Source: Erpobdella octoculata (taxonomy: Eukaryota > Annelida > Clitellata > Hirudinida > Erpobdellidae). Taken from it: a stretch of DNA of 64,000 nucleotides. Position 1 is the stretch's first letter. Each line of letters starts with the position of its first letter. The notes beneath the pieces were generated by a model, which was not told the DNA's origin, did no database searches, and saw only the letters and a program-made list of their open reading frames with translations. The stretch covers positions 14,963,312-15,027,311 of the forward strand of contig OZ022247.1 of the NCBI GenBank assembly GCA_963978895.1, given 5' to 3'. Below, in pieces: positions 1 to 11,075 of the stretch. Made by a program: the position numbers and the translations under genes.

Positions 1-356
1 TTCAGTTTAAATTGTATAATGCAAGAGAACTATTGTTCCTCGCATGTGTTATATTAAATCGTCATTTTGCGTCTCCTTTCTTATTTCATTTTTGATTTTT
101 TTTGTTCGAATGCACAATTACTCTTCATTTTGTTTGTATTGCTGGTTAAATAGAAAAAGTGGCAATTGGCCCTGCTATTTGATAACATGATAAACAAAAA
201 AAAATAGATAAAATAAATGTCTTCTCTTGAAAAATGAAATAGTCATATCATATGCGAACTGGCGAGTTGTTTTGATGGAGAGCCCATAATTCATCTAAGA
301 TGCTTGCAGCAAATATTTTGCAAGCATATCTTCCTGTTCTACTGTGAATACCTGCC
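1..356. other. AT-rich stretch, no gene seen
   Basis: No coding or repeat family recognised. It leads into a short TA run at about 379-392, where the coding match of the downstream Penelope-like element starts abruptly. Confidence 0.5.
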
Positions 357-390
357 TTGTTTTTCAATTCGGTATCAATATATATATATA

Positions 391-2842
391 TAGATAAGTC
401 CAACACCTATGTTATACTTGATAAATCAGATTATTTTTCAAGAATAACTACATTACTCAATGATGGTTGTACATTTCGGAAAACAAATTCTGATGCAACA
501 GAAAAAATAAAGAAAAAAGTCAATCTGATAATATCTTCAATTAACTCAAAAGTACATTGCAATATAATATCACCTATCATAGGGGAATATAAACCTGGAT
601 ACTTATATGGTAATGCAAAAATTCATAAAAAAAACTCCTCTTCGACCTATAATTTCACAGTTGCCATCTCCAATATGCTCTAGCCAAGTATCTCAATGAT
701 TTGATTTCACCATATTGTCAATCAAAATATCGCATTAAATCATCAACGGAATTTATTGATTTAATAAACTCTAGTTGTAAAAAGGGAGATTGTATTGGTT
801 CTGGATCTTTAAATGTGGAAAGTTTGTTTACAAATGTTCCTGTCTGTAAAACAATTGAGATAATATGTTTGTCGGTATACCGGCATCCAACTTTAAAGCC
901 GCCTTCAATTGATTCAAACCTCTTGAAAGAAGCTTTTCTGTTATGTACAACAGAGTCTCCATTTATTGCTCCAACGGGAGAACTATTTTTTCAAATTGAT
1001 GGTGTCTCGATGGGTTCTCCACTTGGACCCATCTTTGCAGAGTTTTATATGTCCAATATAGAAAACCAATTAAGTCAATTGATTGGGTCTAGGACATTGG
1101 TCTACTGTAGATATGTGGATGATATTTTTATTATGACACACACAGAAGACAATATCAATATTTTAAAGCATGCTTTAGAAGAAAGCTCTGTTCTTAAATG
1201 TACATATGAGCCTTGCGGAAACAATGGTTTACTCCCCTTTCTTGATATTCTTGTCAAAAACATGAAAGATAAACTACAGATGCAGGTTTATGTCAAACCT
1301 ACAAACTGCTTGAAAGCAGACAGCGAGTGTCCTGATAAATATAAATACAGTGTCATCAACAACTACATGGCGAGAGCACTCAAAATTTCTGGAAACCGGA
1401 CTGACTTTCATATTGAAATACAAAGAATCAGACAGTTATTAAAAAACAATGGTTATAGCAATAGAATGTTTGATACGTGTCTTAACAAATACTTGAATTA
1501 TAATTATTCGAAAAAACAAGAAAAAACTGAACGTAAACCTACTGAAAACATTAAAATATTTTATAAAAGTCAAATGCATGCCAACTATAAAATAGAAAAA
1601 AATATAATAAAAAAGATAGTTTATGATAATGTTAAGCCTCTTAAAAAAGACTCCAAGATAAATCTCCACATCTATTACAACAACATGGCCACACTTATTC
1701 TAAAAAACAGTCCGGTTTCTTCCAACAATAAATTAAAAGAAAGTAATATTGTCTATCGATTTACTTGTCCATATCATCATGATATACCCTACCGCTACAT
1801 AGGGCACACCAGAACAACTTTAGCGAGGAGATTAACGTTGCACACTCAAGGAGGGAGTATCAAAGAGCACCTGAAAACTCATCACCAAATCCATGTTAGT
1901 AGAGCACTTTTGGATGATAATACAGAAATCATTCGTAGAGAGCGATGTCCTGCAAGGCTTAAATTATATGAGGCATTGTATATATCTAGAGACAAACCAA
2001 AGATTAACATGCAAAAAGATTTTTCGGATGGTACACTGTCTCTATTCAATGTTGCTTGCACGGATGTTGGGAAAAATAAAAATGTAACTGATAGAAAAAA
2101 TGGTGGGTTTGTTGGTGTTGATCTACCTGCGGTTGATTCTCTGGTTGTGCAACTTTCTTTTGACATTACATCTGACCAATGTTTTTCTGATGGTGATAGC
2201 AAAGGCACCTCTAATACGGACTGTGTGTTATCAGACATGAAAGCTTGTGATGATATGGTAAATGTTTGTTCTTCAAAGATCGAAAAAGAAGATTTATTAA
2301 AAATTTTGGTGAAAACTGGTAGTTACTTAAAAGTTTTTGAAGAGAAATTACTAAAAAAGATGGCGGTCACTGATGGTACTTTGGAGATTGTGAAAGAGGT
2401 TTTGATGGCTGATGTTTCCACAAAGAATGTGAAAGAATGCATGGTGAAAACATCCACACAAACTGATAGATCAATGATAACTGTGAAAGAAGAAATTATA
2501 CTTGATGTGATGGTGACAGATTTTTCCTCAGATATTTTGAAGGAAAATATAATGCAGAATGTGGCGGTGACGGATGGTTTGTCAGAAACTGTGGAGGAGG
2601 GCTTGGTAGATGATGTGGTGGTGACTGATGGTTCTTCAGGGTTTGTGAAGGATGGTTTGGTACAAAATGTGACGGCGACTGGCGTTTCATCGGAAATCAT
2701 AAAGGAGGGATCACTGCAGAATACGGTGGTGATTGGTGAAAGTTCTTCAGTTTTTTTCGGAAGACATTCAGATCCCAAATGTGTTTACTCATCTGGATGA
2801 TAATCAAAATATAACTGTTAGACGGAAAGACAAACGAAGATG
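391..2842 (+). pseudogene. Penelope-like element pol (RT + GIY-YIG), frameshifted
   Basis: Penelope-like retroelement polyprotein, which in this family reverse-transcribes the element RNA and nicks target DNA. Seen: the finger region DKSNTYVILDKSDYF right after a TA run, EYKPGYLYGNAKIHK, DVESLFTNV-like NVESLFTNV, GVSMGSPLGP, and the catalytic CRYVDDIF (about residue 138 of the long frame). A GIY-YIG type endonuclease follows: IVYRFTCP, YRYIGHTRTTLARRL, then YEALYISRDKPKIN. The last third is a variable, acidic tail built of 18-residue repeats. The reading frame shifts twice near 640-690 (the PLRPIIS segment lies in a third frame) and once near 2770, after which the natural end NITVRRKDKRR-stop is reached. 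The N-terminus is missing, so this is a 5'-truncated, dead copy. Family assignment is firm. Confidence 0.9.
2356..2750 (+). repeat. 54-bp coding tandem repeats in PLE C-terminus
   Basis: About seven imperfect 18-residue units within the PLE polyprotein tail, such as VAVTDGLSETVEEGLVDD, VVVTDGSSGFVKDGLVQN and VTATGVSSEIIKEGSLQN. Each has a TD/TG turn, a short helix-like stretch and an acidic or Asn end. The units keep the reading frame although their DNA has diverged. Confidence 0.8.
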
Positions 2843-3083
2843 AAAACTTTTAATTTAATATTGTGTATAATATTGGTATGGGTTTGGACTTTTGTCAGAT
2901 TGCTGCGCTCAGATGGAAACACGATAAATCACGTAGTTTTAATTATTTTCTGATTAACTAGAATGTCTGCTGAGATTTATTAATCTGGTTTTAACTTATT
3001 TTGTCTCAATTTTAAATTATTTATTGTTCGGACTTGGAACTGTTTTTATTATGTTTGGTAAGCCTAGAAATTGTCTTGTAAAC

Positions 3084-3126
3084 AACCCTGAAGATGGCTG
3101 TCAAAGCCGAAACTGACCAGTTGGTT
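3084..3126 (+). ncRNA. Hammerhead ribozyme motif, type I (PLE-associated)
   Basis: All conserved parts can be drawn. Stem I is AACC/GGTT. The core CTGAAGA (3088-3094) is followed by one extra T. Stem II is GGCT/AGCC, then GAAA (3109-3112). Stem III is ACTG/CAGT with a 2-nt loop, and T at the cleavage position (3122). Hammerheads with very short stem III are known from Penelope-like elements, and this one lies about 240 bp after a PLE reading frame. Activity is inferred from the core only; the GUU cleavage triplet is less usual than GUC. Confidence 0.85.
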
Positions 3127-3250
3127 TATAATAAAGCTTACAGTTTTACATTTTGTAGTGATGTTTTAAACATTTTAAAAAAGTGTAAACAGACACCTAA
3201 AAAGTTAGTTCGGTCAAATGGCGTGCGTATTTCAATAGAGCATGTTTATC

Positions 3251-3252
<2 letters not shown>
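3127..3252 (+). pseudogene. PLE N-terminal coding fragment ending in (TA)n
   Basis: In one frame (3213-3252) it reads VKWRAYFNRACLSE. This is the same N-terminal motif (K-W-x3-F-x2-A-C-L) found after the other hammerheads in the window. The match stops where the TA tract begins. A stop and a frame change lie upstream, so it is not expressed as is. Confidence 0.65.

Positions 3253-3313
<61 letters not shown>
3253..3313. repeat. (TA)n microsatellite
   Basis: Uninterrupted TA dinucleotides between the PLE fragment and the hAT terminal inverted repeat. The hAT apparently landed in or beside this tract, so its 8-bp target duplication cannot be resolved. Confidence 0.95.
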
Positions 3314-3316
<3 letters not shown>

Positions 3317-5982
3317 TGTTGACGTAAGTACTCAGAAAATGTACTTAAGTATAAGTACTAAGTACTCTGTGTTAAATGTACTTTAAGTACAAGTACAAGT
3401 ACATTATTCATCTTGTACTTAAGTACAAGTACAGATTTTTAAATTGTACTTAAGTACAAGTACTCAAGTACATTGAAAATTTTTATTGATCAAAACAAGA
3501 TTGTTTCCACAGCATAAAACCAAGTATTTATTAAAAAAACATCACCAAAATGCCTTGTTTTTATTCAAAAGAAATAATGTTTCAAAATATGTGTCGCTGA
3601 GTCTATTACGCCGAGGAGTTAGTATGAGCCCCGCTTGACTGAATAATCTTTCAACAGCAGCGGACGATGGAATGGTCGTGTTGAATTTAAGAAAAACCTT
3701 TGCAACTGCCGGATACCTAAATAAAATAAAAATTATAATTAAATATATCACAAAGTTGTAAATTAAAAAAAGCTCTCAAGACATCTTGTAACAAATCAAA
3801 TGTTTACCTTTTTAGTTGATTCATGTCATGTAATGGATCATTTAAGTACTGATAGGCTTCCACTTTGTAAGCTGAATCACTACTTTCTGAATCTGGTTCA
3901 TGAAACCCATAGAAATCTCCACTTAATTCTGTCACAACCTCTGCTTCTGGAGAAGTGTTTGTTTCGTTTATACGTTTGACTTCAACTACAAACAGTTCTT
4001 CAGCCATCTTACGATGTGTCAATGGCAGCCAGCGAACTTTAAAGTATGGGTGTGACACAGCGGCTATTACTAAAGCTTTGATCTTAAAGTTCATTGCCAT
4101 GTCATCAAATTTTAAAATATTTCCAAACCTTTTCTGCATTCCAATCTGAAGAGCTGTAATTAAGCTTGCAGTATAGGTTGATGTGGTTGCTATCAGTCGT
4201 CGTTGAATGACCTGCAGTGTCGGCAGAATTGAGCCAAAAGAGGCCTCAGGTGTATTTTCTCCTTGTAATTTGTCAAGAGCCTGTGCAATTGGTTTCATTA
4301 CATCGAGCCACTCTCCCAAGAATGCCAAATCTTGGTTACTAAATTTTGGCAGCTGCAGTCGTTCCATCACAATATTAATTTTGTCCTTCATATTGTATAT
4401 TGTATTGTAGCTGTCAAACTCAGAGTTCCACCGAGTTGAGTTTGGCTTAGGTATTGTTCTCCCAAGTATATCAAATACAACTTCAGCGGCCTTTGAACTT
4501 TGGTGTGCTGTGTTGCTTAAGCTAGAACATTTGCTTGCTACTGAACGATACATTCGTTTAAAAGATGCATCACTGGCTTAATTGGCATCTGTAGACACCA
4601 ACAAATTTAATGTGTGTGAGAAACACGGTAGATGAGGAGGCAAATAAACACCTGAAAACTCGTCAGAATCAGTTTGCTCAAAAAATTGAGATATCGGTTG
4701 ATGAATAGTCTTGTCTTCGATGTCCCGATCACTGTCCTTGCTCTCTGATGGTTCCAGCTCTAATATGCTTGATTCAGCATACTCTTTAAATGCTTTTACA
4801 AAATTGCTTCCATTATCAGTCACAACATGAACTATTTTGGAGCAGTCCAGGTTGAACTCAGTGTGGATGCTCATAAGAGTAGATGCAATTTTGTCGAATG
4901 AATGAGTTCCTTTGAATCGTCGAAAAGCAAGTACCGCACTGCTCCGACCAAAATCATTTTTTAGCCAGTGGCATGTAACGCCGATATAACTTCGAGTCTG
5001 GTGAGTCCAAATGTCAGCTGTGGTACACACAAATTCACAGTCTTGTAGCGTCTTTTTTAAATTGCCAGCCATTGTATCAAACATCAATGTTAACCTGCTT
5101 TTTAAAGTTTCTGTACACATTACCTTGATTTTGTGATTAATTCCCTCAACCATATCTCTGAACCCTGGACCTTCTACAATAGACAGAGGCTGCATGTCCC
5201 GAACTACAAATTCTGTTATTAATTGTTCTGCTTTTTTAGATGTAACCTGCCGATTTTCTGACATTTCGTCTAGCCGTATTTGCTTGGCAGATGAACCAGG
5301 TCTATCAATATTTCCAGAAGCCCTTCGTTTGACCTGTTTTCTCTGCACGTCCATCGAGTCAATGTGCTCTTTACCATGAGCTCTCTAAAACCAAATAATA
5401 CACATTTTAAAATTCTAAGCTTACAAATTATCAAAATTCTCATTCTTAACGTACCTGAATATGCTTGGTGAAATTCGAAGGAGCTTTGTATTGACCGCGA
5501 ATGGAATTCTTTTTAGGCTTGCAAAGACTGCAAAGAGCTTCTATATTATCTCCATCGTCAGAAACTATTTCACTGAAATATGTCCTCACAACTAAAGGCA
5601 AAACTTGATTAACTTTGTTGTTATCGGTACGTTCCGATAGATCGGCCATCTTGTAACAAACACGTAAAAAAGAGAATGACAAAGCATAACCTCGACAACA
5701 GGAAATGCTTGAGCATAGAATCTGTTACATAAACACTTATTTTTAAATTTACAAATTATAAATAATTGAAATAATAATTTTTAAATAAAAATAAAATGAT
5801 TTCTTTTTAAAGTACTTAGCTACTTTTAAAATGTACTTACTCAATAAGTACACTAAAAATGTACTTAAGTACAAGTACTAAGTACACGTTCGCGAAAGGA
5901 CTTAAGTACAAGTACTCAAGTACACCTATTGTACTTAAGTACGTACTTAAGTACATATGTACTTAAGTACTCGTCATCACTG
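3314..5982 (-). mobile_element. hAT DNA transposon, near complete
   Basis: Both ends are visible: CAGTGTTGACGTAAGTACT at the left and, read inward from the right, CAGTGATGACGAGTACTTAAG. Behind each end lie many copies of the palindrome-like GTACTTAAGTAC, the subterminal repeats expected for transposase binding. Between them lies a spliced BED-finger transposase on the minus strand. The length of about 2.7 kb is normal for hAT. Confidence 0.9.
3542..5682 (-). pseudogene. hAT transposase, three exons, one in-frame stop
   Basis: Exon 1 (5682 to about 5454) carries a BED zinc finger: C-x2-C, then GQYKAPSNFTKHIQ. It splices (donor CAG/GTACGT, acceptor TTTTAG/AGAGC near 5386) to RAHGKEH, completing the finger's second histidine. 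Exon 2 continues with CTTADIWT (first catalytic Asp), VTDNGSNF (second Asp), PCFSHTLNLL (CxxH), then TRWNSEFD. A small intron (about 3803-3718; AAG/GTAAAC, TTTAG/GTATCC) leads to the dimerisation exon SSAAVERLFSQAG, which carries the catalytic Glu. The only clear lesion is a TAA at 4578-4580 inside an otherwise open frame, so the copy died recently or is a low-damage relic. Splicing is predicted from sequence alone. Confidence 0.88.
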
Positions 5983-6199
5983 TATATATGAACTGAAATA
6001 ACACCAAACTCCATTTTCTTGTTTTAGGCCAGAGTTTATTTGTAACATTGTTTATATTTCGTTAAATGCAAATAAGCGATGAAAAAGAAAATCATAGTAG
6101 AGATAAAAGACACGAGCGGGTCCGGTTACCAAATAGAAACAAAGAAATAAAATTTTAGCGCATTTTAGCATTGGATTTTCCGAAAACATTTTTTTGTCA
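5983..6199. other. No feature recognised
   Basis: AT-rich sequence between the hAT right end and a second hAT-like terminus. No open frame or repeat was identified. Confidence 0.4.
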
Positions 6200-6372
6200 G
6201 TTTGTATTACAGCTACTACTTTTTTTTACTATTAGTATTACAATTAAAGTTAACATTATTTTTTAGCTAAAGTTTCAGTTAGTACTTAACTTAAATCTCT
6301 TTTTTCAGTTATTAGACCAAATTCAGTTAAACTTTAACTGTTAAAGTTACGCTTAACTGAAACAACACTGCC
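6200..6372. mobile_element. hAT-like terminal segment
   Basis: Read inward from 6371 the sequence starts CAGTGTTGTTTCAGTTAAG and is dense in AGTTAA/TTAACT words, the layout of a hAT terminus with subterminal repeats. The matching left end was not found, so this may be a truncated non-autonomous copy. Confidence 0.4.
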
Positions 6373-6477
6373 ACACAATTCAACTTCTGGTTAATACTTT
6401 ATTTCATCAAAGTTTTATCATTTATTTTAGACTAGAATCTAAAATATAACCACAGAAGTTAATTTTGCAAATATTTT

Positions 6478-6946
6478 TTATCTAGAACCACAAACAAGGA
6501 AACTAAAAATGTTAGACATCAATGATTCGGATTCTGACAATGAACAATATAAAACTGAACCGCAGATTGAAATTTCCAAATGCACTCTGGAATTGTGGGG
6601 AAAGCATGGAGGAATCAATTTATAAAAAAGGTCACAAAGATTCTTGGCTTCTCCAGCCACAACTGTCTCGTGCGAAAGACTATTTTAATTGTCATGGAGC
6701 ATTGTGTCCAAAAAAAGTGTGACATTCTCTGCGACATTAACAAACTTGTCTCGCTCAGTAGCTGGTTAAGAAATTATGACAAAAAATTGACTTTGAATAA
6801 ATGCACTTATGATTTCAAATTGATTTTTAAATTTACTACATGATTTGAACATTTTTTTGAAAATTGAACATAATGCATATTTTTGCGAACAATGGATTAA
6901 TCGTATGCGATTAAACGATTAAAAATGTAATCGATTCACAGCTCTA
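6478..6946 (+). pseudogene. hAT transposase C-terminal relic with terminal repeat
   Basis: A frame near 6630 reads ASPATTVSCERLF, the hAT dimerisation signature (A/S-x3-x-ERxFS). A shifted frame continues as DINKLVSLSSWL, the usual end of this domain. At 6885-6946 the DNA ends in a terminal-repeat-like sequence (read inward from the right: TAGAGCTGTGAATCGATTAC). Stops and frameshifts show it is dead. Confidence 0.65.
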
Positions 6947-7129
6947 ATATATATATAGTATATAATTAGCAAGATGTTAAATCCTTTACGTATACAAACG
7001 ATTTCCTGTTTCAATAACCCACGCTTCCTACTACTAACAAACTTCAAAAAAACAAAAGTTATGCGTAGTGCATCCTCCTTTGCATGTAGTTCTAGTATTC
7101 TTGACGTTTGACTGAATATTCAAATTTAG

Positions 7130-7277
7130 AAAGCACAAGATAAAACATGAAAGACAGTATAATAAAAACATGACAAAGTCGGAATCGGTTAACCTAATGT
7201 TGCCGATTCCGATTAGTCGGAATTTTGCACTAATCGGCAATATCCGATTTCCGGACTAAATGTCGGTTACTCCCTAA
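7130..7277. mobile_element. Possible hAT-type end (TAGGGAGTAACCGACATT)
   Basis: Read from 7277 leftwards the sequence begins TAGGGAGTAACCGACATT and is rich in CCGATT/AATCGG words, as in many hAT termini. No transposase or partner end was seen. Confidence 0.3.
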
Positions 7278-7314
7278 TCAAATTAAATCAAAGAATTATT
7301 TGATTAGGCGTTCC

Positions 7315-7316
<2 letters not shown>

Positions 7317-7388
<72 letters not shown>
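7317..7388. repeat. (TA)n microsatellite
   Basis: TA dinucleotides with a single TC interruption, directly joined to a tRNA-like repeat 3' end. Confidence 0.95.
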
Positions 7389-7392
<4 letters not shown>

Positions 7393-7467
7393 GGAAACAT
7401 AGCGTTGATATGTTTTTACGAGCCACATATATCAGAAACTTGGATGGCGTACAATCCACCACGAAAT
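7389..7467 (-). repeat. tRNA-like repeat family A, 3' fragment
   Basis: The reverse complement matches the 3' part of the 354-bp unit described at 14,837-15,654, including the hairpin with loop TCAACGC (one substitution). It starts and ends in TA tracts. Confidence 0.8.
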
Positions 7468-7480
7468 ATATATATATATA

Positions 7481-8903
7481 CTAGCAGTGCCCGTAGCGGC
7501 TTCGCTCGCATGAAATTAGAGAATTTGAACCGTGCATACATAGTAGAGTACTGTACGGATCAATTTTTTAGGTCTCGGCTCAGCCCGTCGACAACTTAGC
7601 CCAGCCCGTTTCAAAAACAGAAATTCCTGGCCTGGCACGGCCCGTCTAATATGGGCCCGGCCCGTTTTTACAGGCCTAAAAGTTCTATATACTTGATGAA
7701 AAACTTCGGCCAATCCCACCTTGACTTCAGGTTTAGCCCGGCCCGTCTGAACACCCTGATATCACTAAAATGTCTATATACTTGGTTAAAAATCTCGGCC
7801 CGTCCCACCTTGATTTAAGGTTTGGGCAGGACCGTATGAAGATCCTAAAATAACGGTTTGGCCCGACCGTCTGGTGAGAAACTGAACTCATCTACTTTTA
7901 ACCGGCACAAAACCTCAAAATACTAATTTTCACATCTGTAGCACTTACAGTTTTTGAGTAGCAGTTATTTTAAAATCAAATAACCCTTTTTCCACTTCAC
8001 ATTTGAGGTCATGGAAACCAAATTTTCAAAAAATATCATTATTTTTAGAGTAGAAACTAAATACTAATTTTACTTTTGTAGCATTTACTGTTTTTGAGTA
8101 GCAGTCACTTTAAAAACCAAGTAACCCTATTTTATACCCCATATTTGAAGTCCTGGAAACCAAATTTTCAAAAAATGGTAAAACACGTTTATCATTATTT
8201 CTGGAGTAGAAACCAAATACTAATTTTTACTCCTGTAGCATCTACAGTTTTCGAGTAGCAATTACATTAAAAACCAAATAACTTTATTTTCCACCCCACA
8301 TTTGAGGTCCTGGAAACCAAATGTTAAAAAAATGGTAAAACACGTATATCTTTATTTTTAGAATAGAAACTAAATACTAATTTTTACATCTATGGTATTA
8401 ACAGTTTTTGAGTAGCAGTTACTTTAAAAAACAAATAACCCTATTTTCCACCCCGCATTTGAAGTCCTGGAAACTAAATTTTCAAAAAATGCTAAAACAC
8501 GTATTTCATTATTTTTGGAGTAGTAACTAAATACTAATTTCTACTCCTGTAGCATTCACAGTTTTTGAGTAGCAGCTACTTTAAAAACCAAATAACCCAA
8601 TTTTCAAACCCACATTTGAGGTCCGGGAAATCGAATTTTCAAAAAATAATGAAACAGGTATCTTTTTATTTTTCAAGAAGAATCAATATACCAAATTTCA
8701 AAATCTCCTCATTTTTGGTTTTCGAGATATACATTGTTTTAGAAAAAAGTTTGTTTTCCAGTTTCTTTCCCTCAATAGCAAAATTTTTGAAAATCCTTTC
8801 TTAGTGGATGTTTACGCAATAAAAGTAATATAAGTTCCAAATTTCACGTTCCTAGGATGAGGCGTTTGAGCTCGGCGTTGATTATCAGTCAGTCAGGACA
8901 TGT

Positions 8904-8920
<17 letters not shown>
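7481..8920 (-). mobile_element. Non-autonomous Helitron A
   Basis: The 3' end is at 7481: on the minus strand it is a GC-rich hairpin region GCGAGCGAAGCCGC followed by GGGCACTGCTAG, the CTAG terminus typical of Helitrons. The 5' end lies in a TA tract near 8910-8920 next to AAAAGAACATGTCCTGACTG. The same termini occur at 34,558-35,483. The interior has no Rep/helicase coding and holds about five imperfect repeats of roughly 158 bp (each with CTGGAAACCAAATTTTC and GTTTTTGAGTAGCAGTT). Confidence 0.82.
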
Positions 8921-8947
<27 letters not shown>

Positions 8948-8948
8948 T

Positions 8949-9107
8949 GAACTCCGCCTCGTTAATTGCGAGCCAGTCCCAAGCCTGGAGAAAGGAGGAG
9001 GGAAAAGTAAAAAAGATCAAATTCTGATCCACGACAGGAAGTACTTAACTGCTTTCTACATACAGACATTAGAGTCTTAAAACACCTGGTGTAAAGGACT
9101 ATAAACT

Positions 9108-9114
<7 letters not shown>
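8949..9114. other. Unassigned GC-richer block
   Basis: Locally GC-richer sequence (GCGAGCCAGTCCCAAGCC) between two TA tracts. It looks like a scrap of an unidentified retroelement, but I could not place it. Confidence 0.3.

Positions 9115-9177
<63 letters not shown>
9115..9177. repeat. (TA)n microsatellite
   Basis: Pure TA dinucleotides upstream of the degenerate hammerhead. Confidence 0.95.
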
Positions 9178-9180
<3 letters not shown>

Positions 9181-9228
9181 CTTTTCATTATATGACTTTA
9201 AGTTCTTTGCGGATTTTGTTTACAATGA

Positions 9229-9268
9229 GCCTTGAAAATGGAGTAAAGGTACTCCGAAACGCGTCGGC
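9229..9268 (+). ncRNA. Degenerate hammerhead motif
   Basis: Layout as in the intact copies: GCC, a core-like TTGAAAA, T, stem II GGAGT/ACTCC, GAAAC, minimal stem III with GTC, then GGC. Two core bases differ from CTGAAGA (C3 to T, G8 to A), so catalysis is unlikely. It precedes a PLE N-terminal reading frame. Confidence 0.65.
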
Positions 9269-9280
9269 AAATTAAATAAA

Positions 9281-9571
<291 letters not shown>

Positions 9572-10699
9572 AATTATGTGTGTATGTATCTTATGCATTG
9601 CTACACCATTCAACTAATCGTATTGAAATTTTTACACAACCTTGAGGGTCAATGGAGGACGGTTTTGTAATTTTTTTTAAAACTTGACTTTTAAAACACA
9701 TGAAGTATGCAGTTGGTTTACTTTTGCAATTGGAAATATGTCATTATTCATAATGTAACACATAGTCAATATTCATGTTTACATACAGCCATACAGTGTA
9801 ATGTTAATTTAAACCAAACTTCAAAGTCAAAACAAACAATCAGAATATCATCACTGTCATACGGCATACGGCATGTATTGTTGTTATATATGTACGTTAT
9901 ATCAACTACATCAGTGCTAGTCAGTAAACGGCTGTTGTACTTGAGAAATATTAAACGCTTAGTATTTTCTAGCAACATTGATAAACGGCACTGGTTGGTG
10001 ATGGACTAAGGTAAGCACGTGCCTTCACTGCTGGATCGGGAAAGCGCATTTGGTTTTGCTTCCACCTCGTTAGTGGGTTGTTTGATCTTTTAAACAGTAA
10101 TTTATTCAGATATTGGTCAAGTTCAACTTAAAATCTTTGATATTCTGCTGAAGAGGCTGGCTGGCTGGCTCATGGTTTGTTGCCATTGGGGTGATTACAA
10201 TCAAAAATAAATCTGACTTAAATCCGGTAAAATGTAACCGGAATCAGAAGTGGATTTATAAAAATTGCTGGATTCCGGCATAACCGGAACCGGATTTCGG
10301 TATACAATTACAATATCCCTTGAGTCATTAATGAGCAGTTGGTTTAAATAATAGCCGGGCCTGGAATAAAATAAGCCGGACTGGGACTAAAAAATCCGTT
10401 TAGGGTGGTATGAATTAGAGTACTGCATGGGCAGGGGCGCAGTCAGGGCCCCCCCAAAACCTTGCCAGTTGCCAATGTTGATGTTGAAGTGACGCGCGTG
10501 CCCGTGTTTTCGAGACATATTCGAGTTAACAATTATTTTGAAAATTAAATATTTAATAAGTTGTCAAAAATGTCAAGAGTTGTCCATGGGTCTATTTTTG
10601 AAAACCCGACCGACCAGAAAATCTGTGACCCGACCCACCTGTTTTCAAACCGACCCGACCCACTTTGGCTAGAACCCAATTGGCAGAGCGACCACATAC
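9572..10699. other. No gene; fragments with hAT-like subterminal words
   Basis: No supported coding region. At 10,215-10,320 there are repeated CCGGAA/TTCCGG words followed by AATATCCCT, and at 10,600-10,672 repeated CCCGACC words. Both look like terminal-repeat regions of DNA transposons, but neither has an identified partner. Confidence 0.35.
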
Positions 10700-10917
10700 G
10701 CAATTGATGCTTTGCTGAAACTCTTCACCACTTGTCCCTTTTTTCCGCGACAGCCGAGAGATCTTCTCAACTAAGCGCAGACTCAAATCTTATCTACGCA
10801 CCACAATGGGCCAGACAAGGCTGAATGGATTTGCCCAAATGACTATCAATCGCGACCTTAACATTAATGAAGAAACCTGTTATATCTTTATTATTCTAAT
10901 TAAATGATAGTAATTAT
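10700..10917 (+). pseudogene. hAT (ZMYM/DUF4371-type) transposase C-terminal relic
   Basis: One frame reads LLKLFTTCPFFSATAERS; after a frameshift it continues RRLKSYLRTTMGQTRLNG and ends NRDLNINEET. This is the dimerisation end of the hAT group related to ZMYM1-like proteins (SATAERSFSTLRRLKSYLR pattern). About 70 residues remain. Confidence 0.7.
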
Positions 10918-11075
10918 AATCTAACTATTGTGTTTGCTAAACATTTATTAGATCTTATTGTTTTAATAATCCTTTATATAAGCTTTTGCTTTTTTTTTAT
11001 GAAATTACTAAGTAGGAAATAGAATAAACTTATAGATAAATATATATAAACATATATATATATACACATATATAA

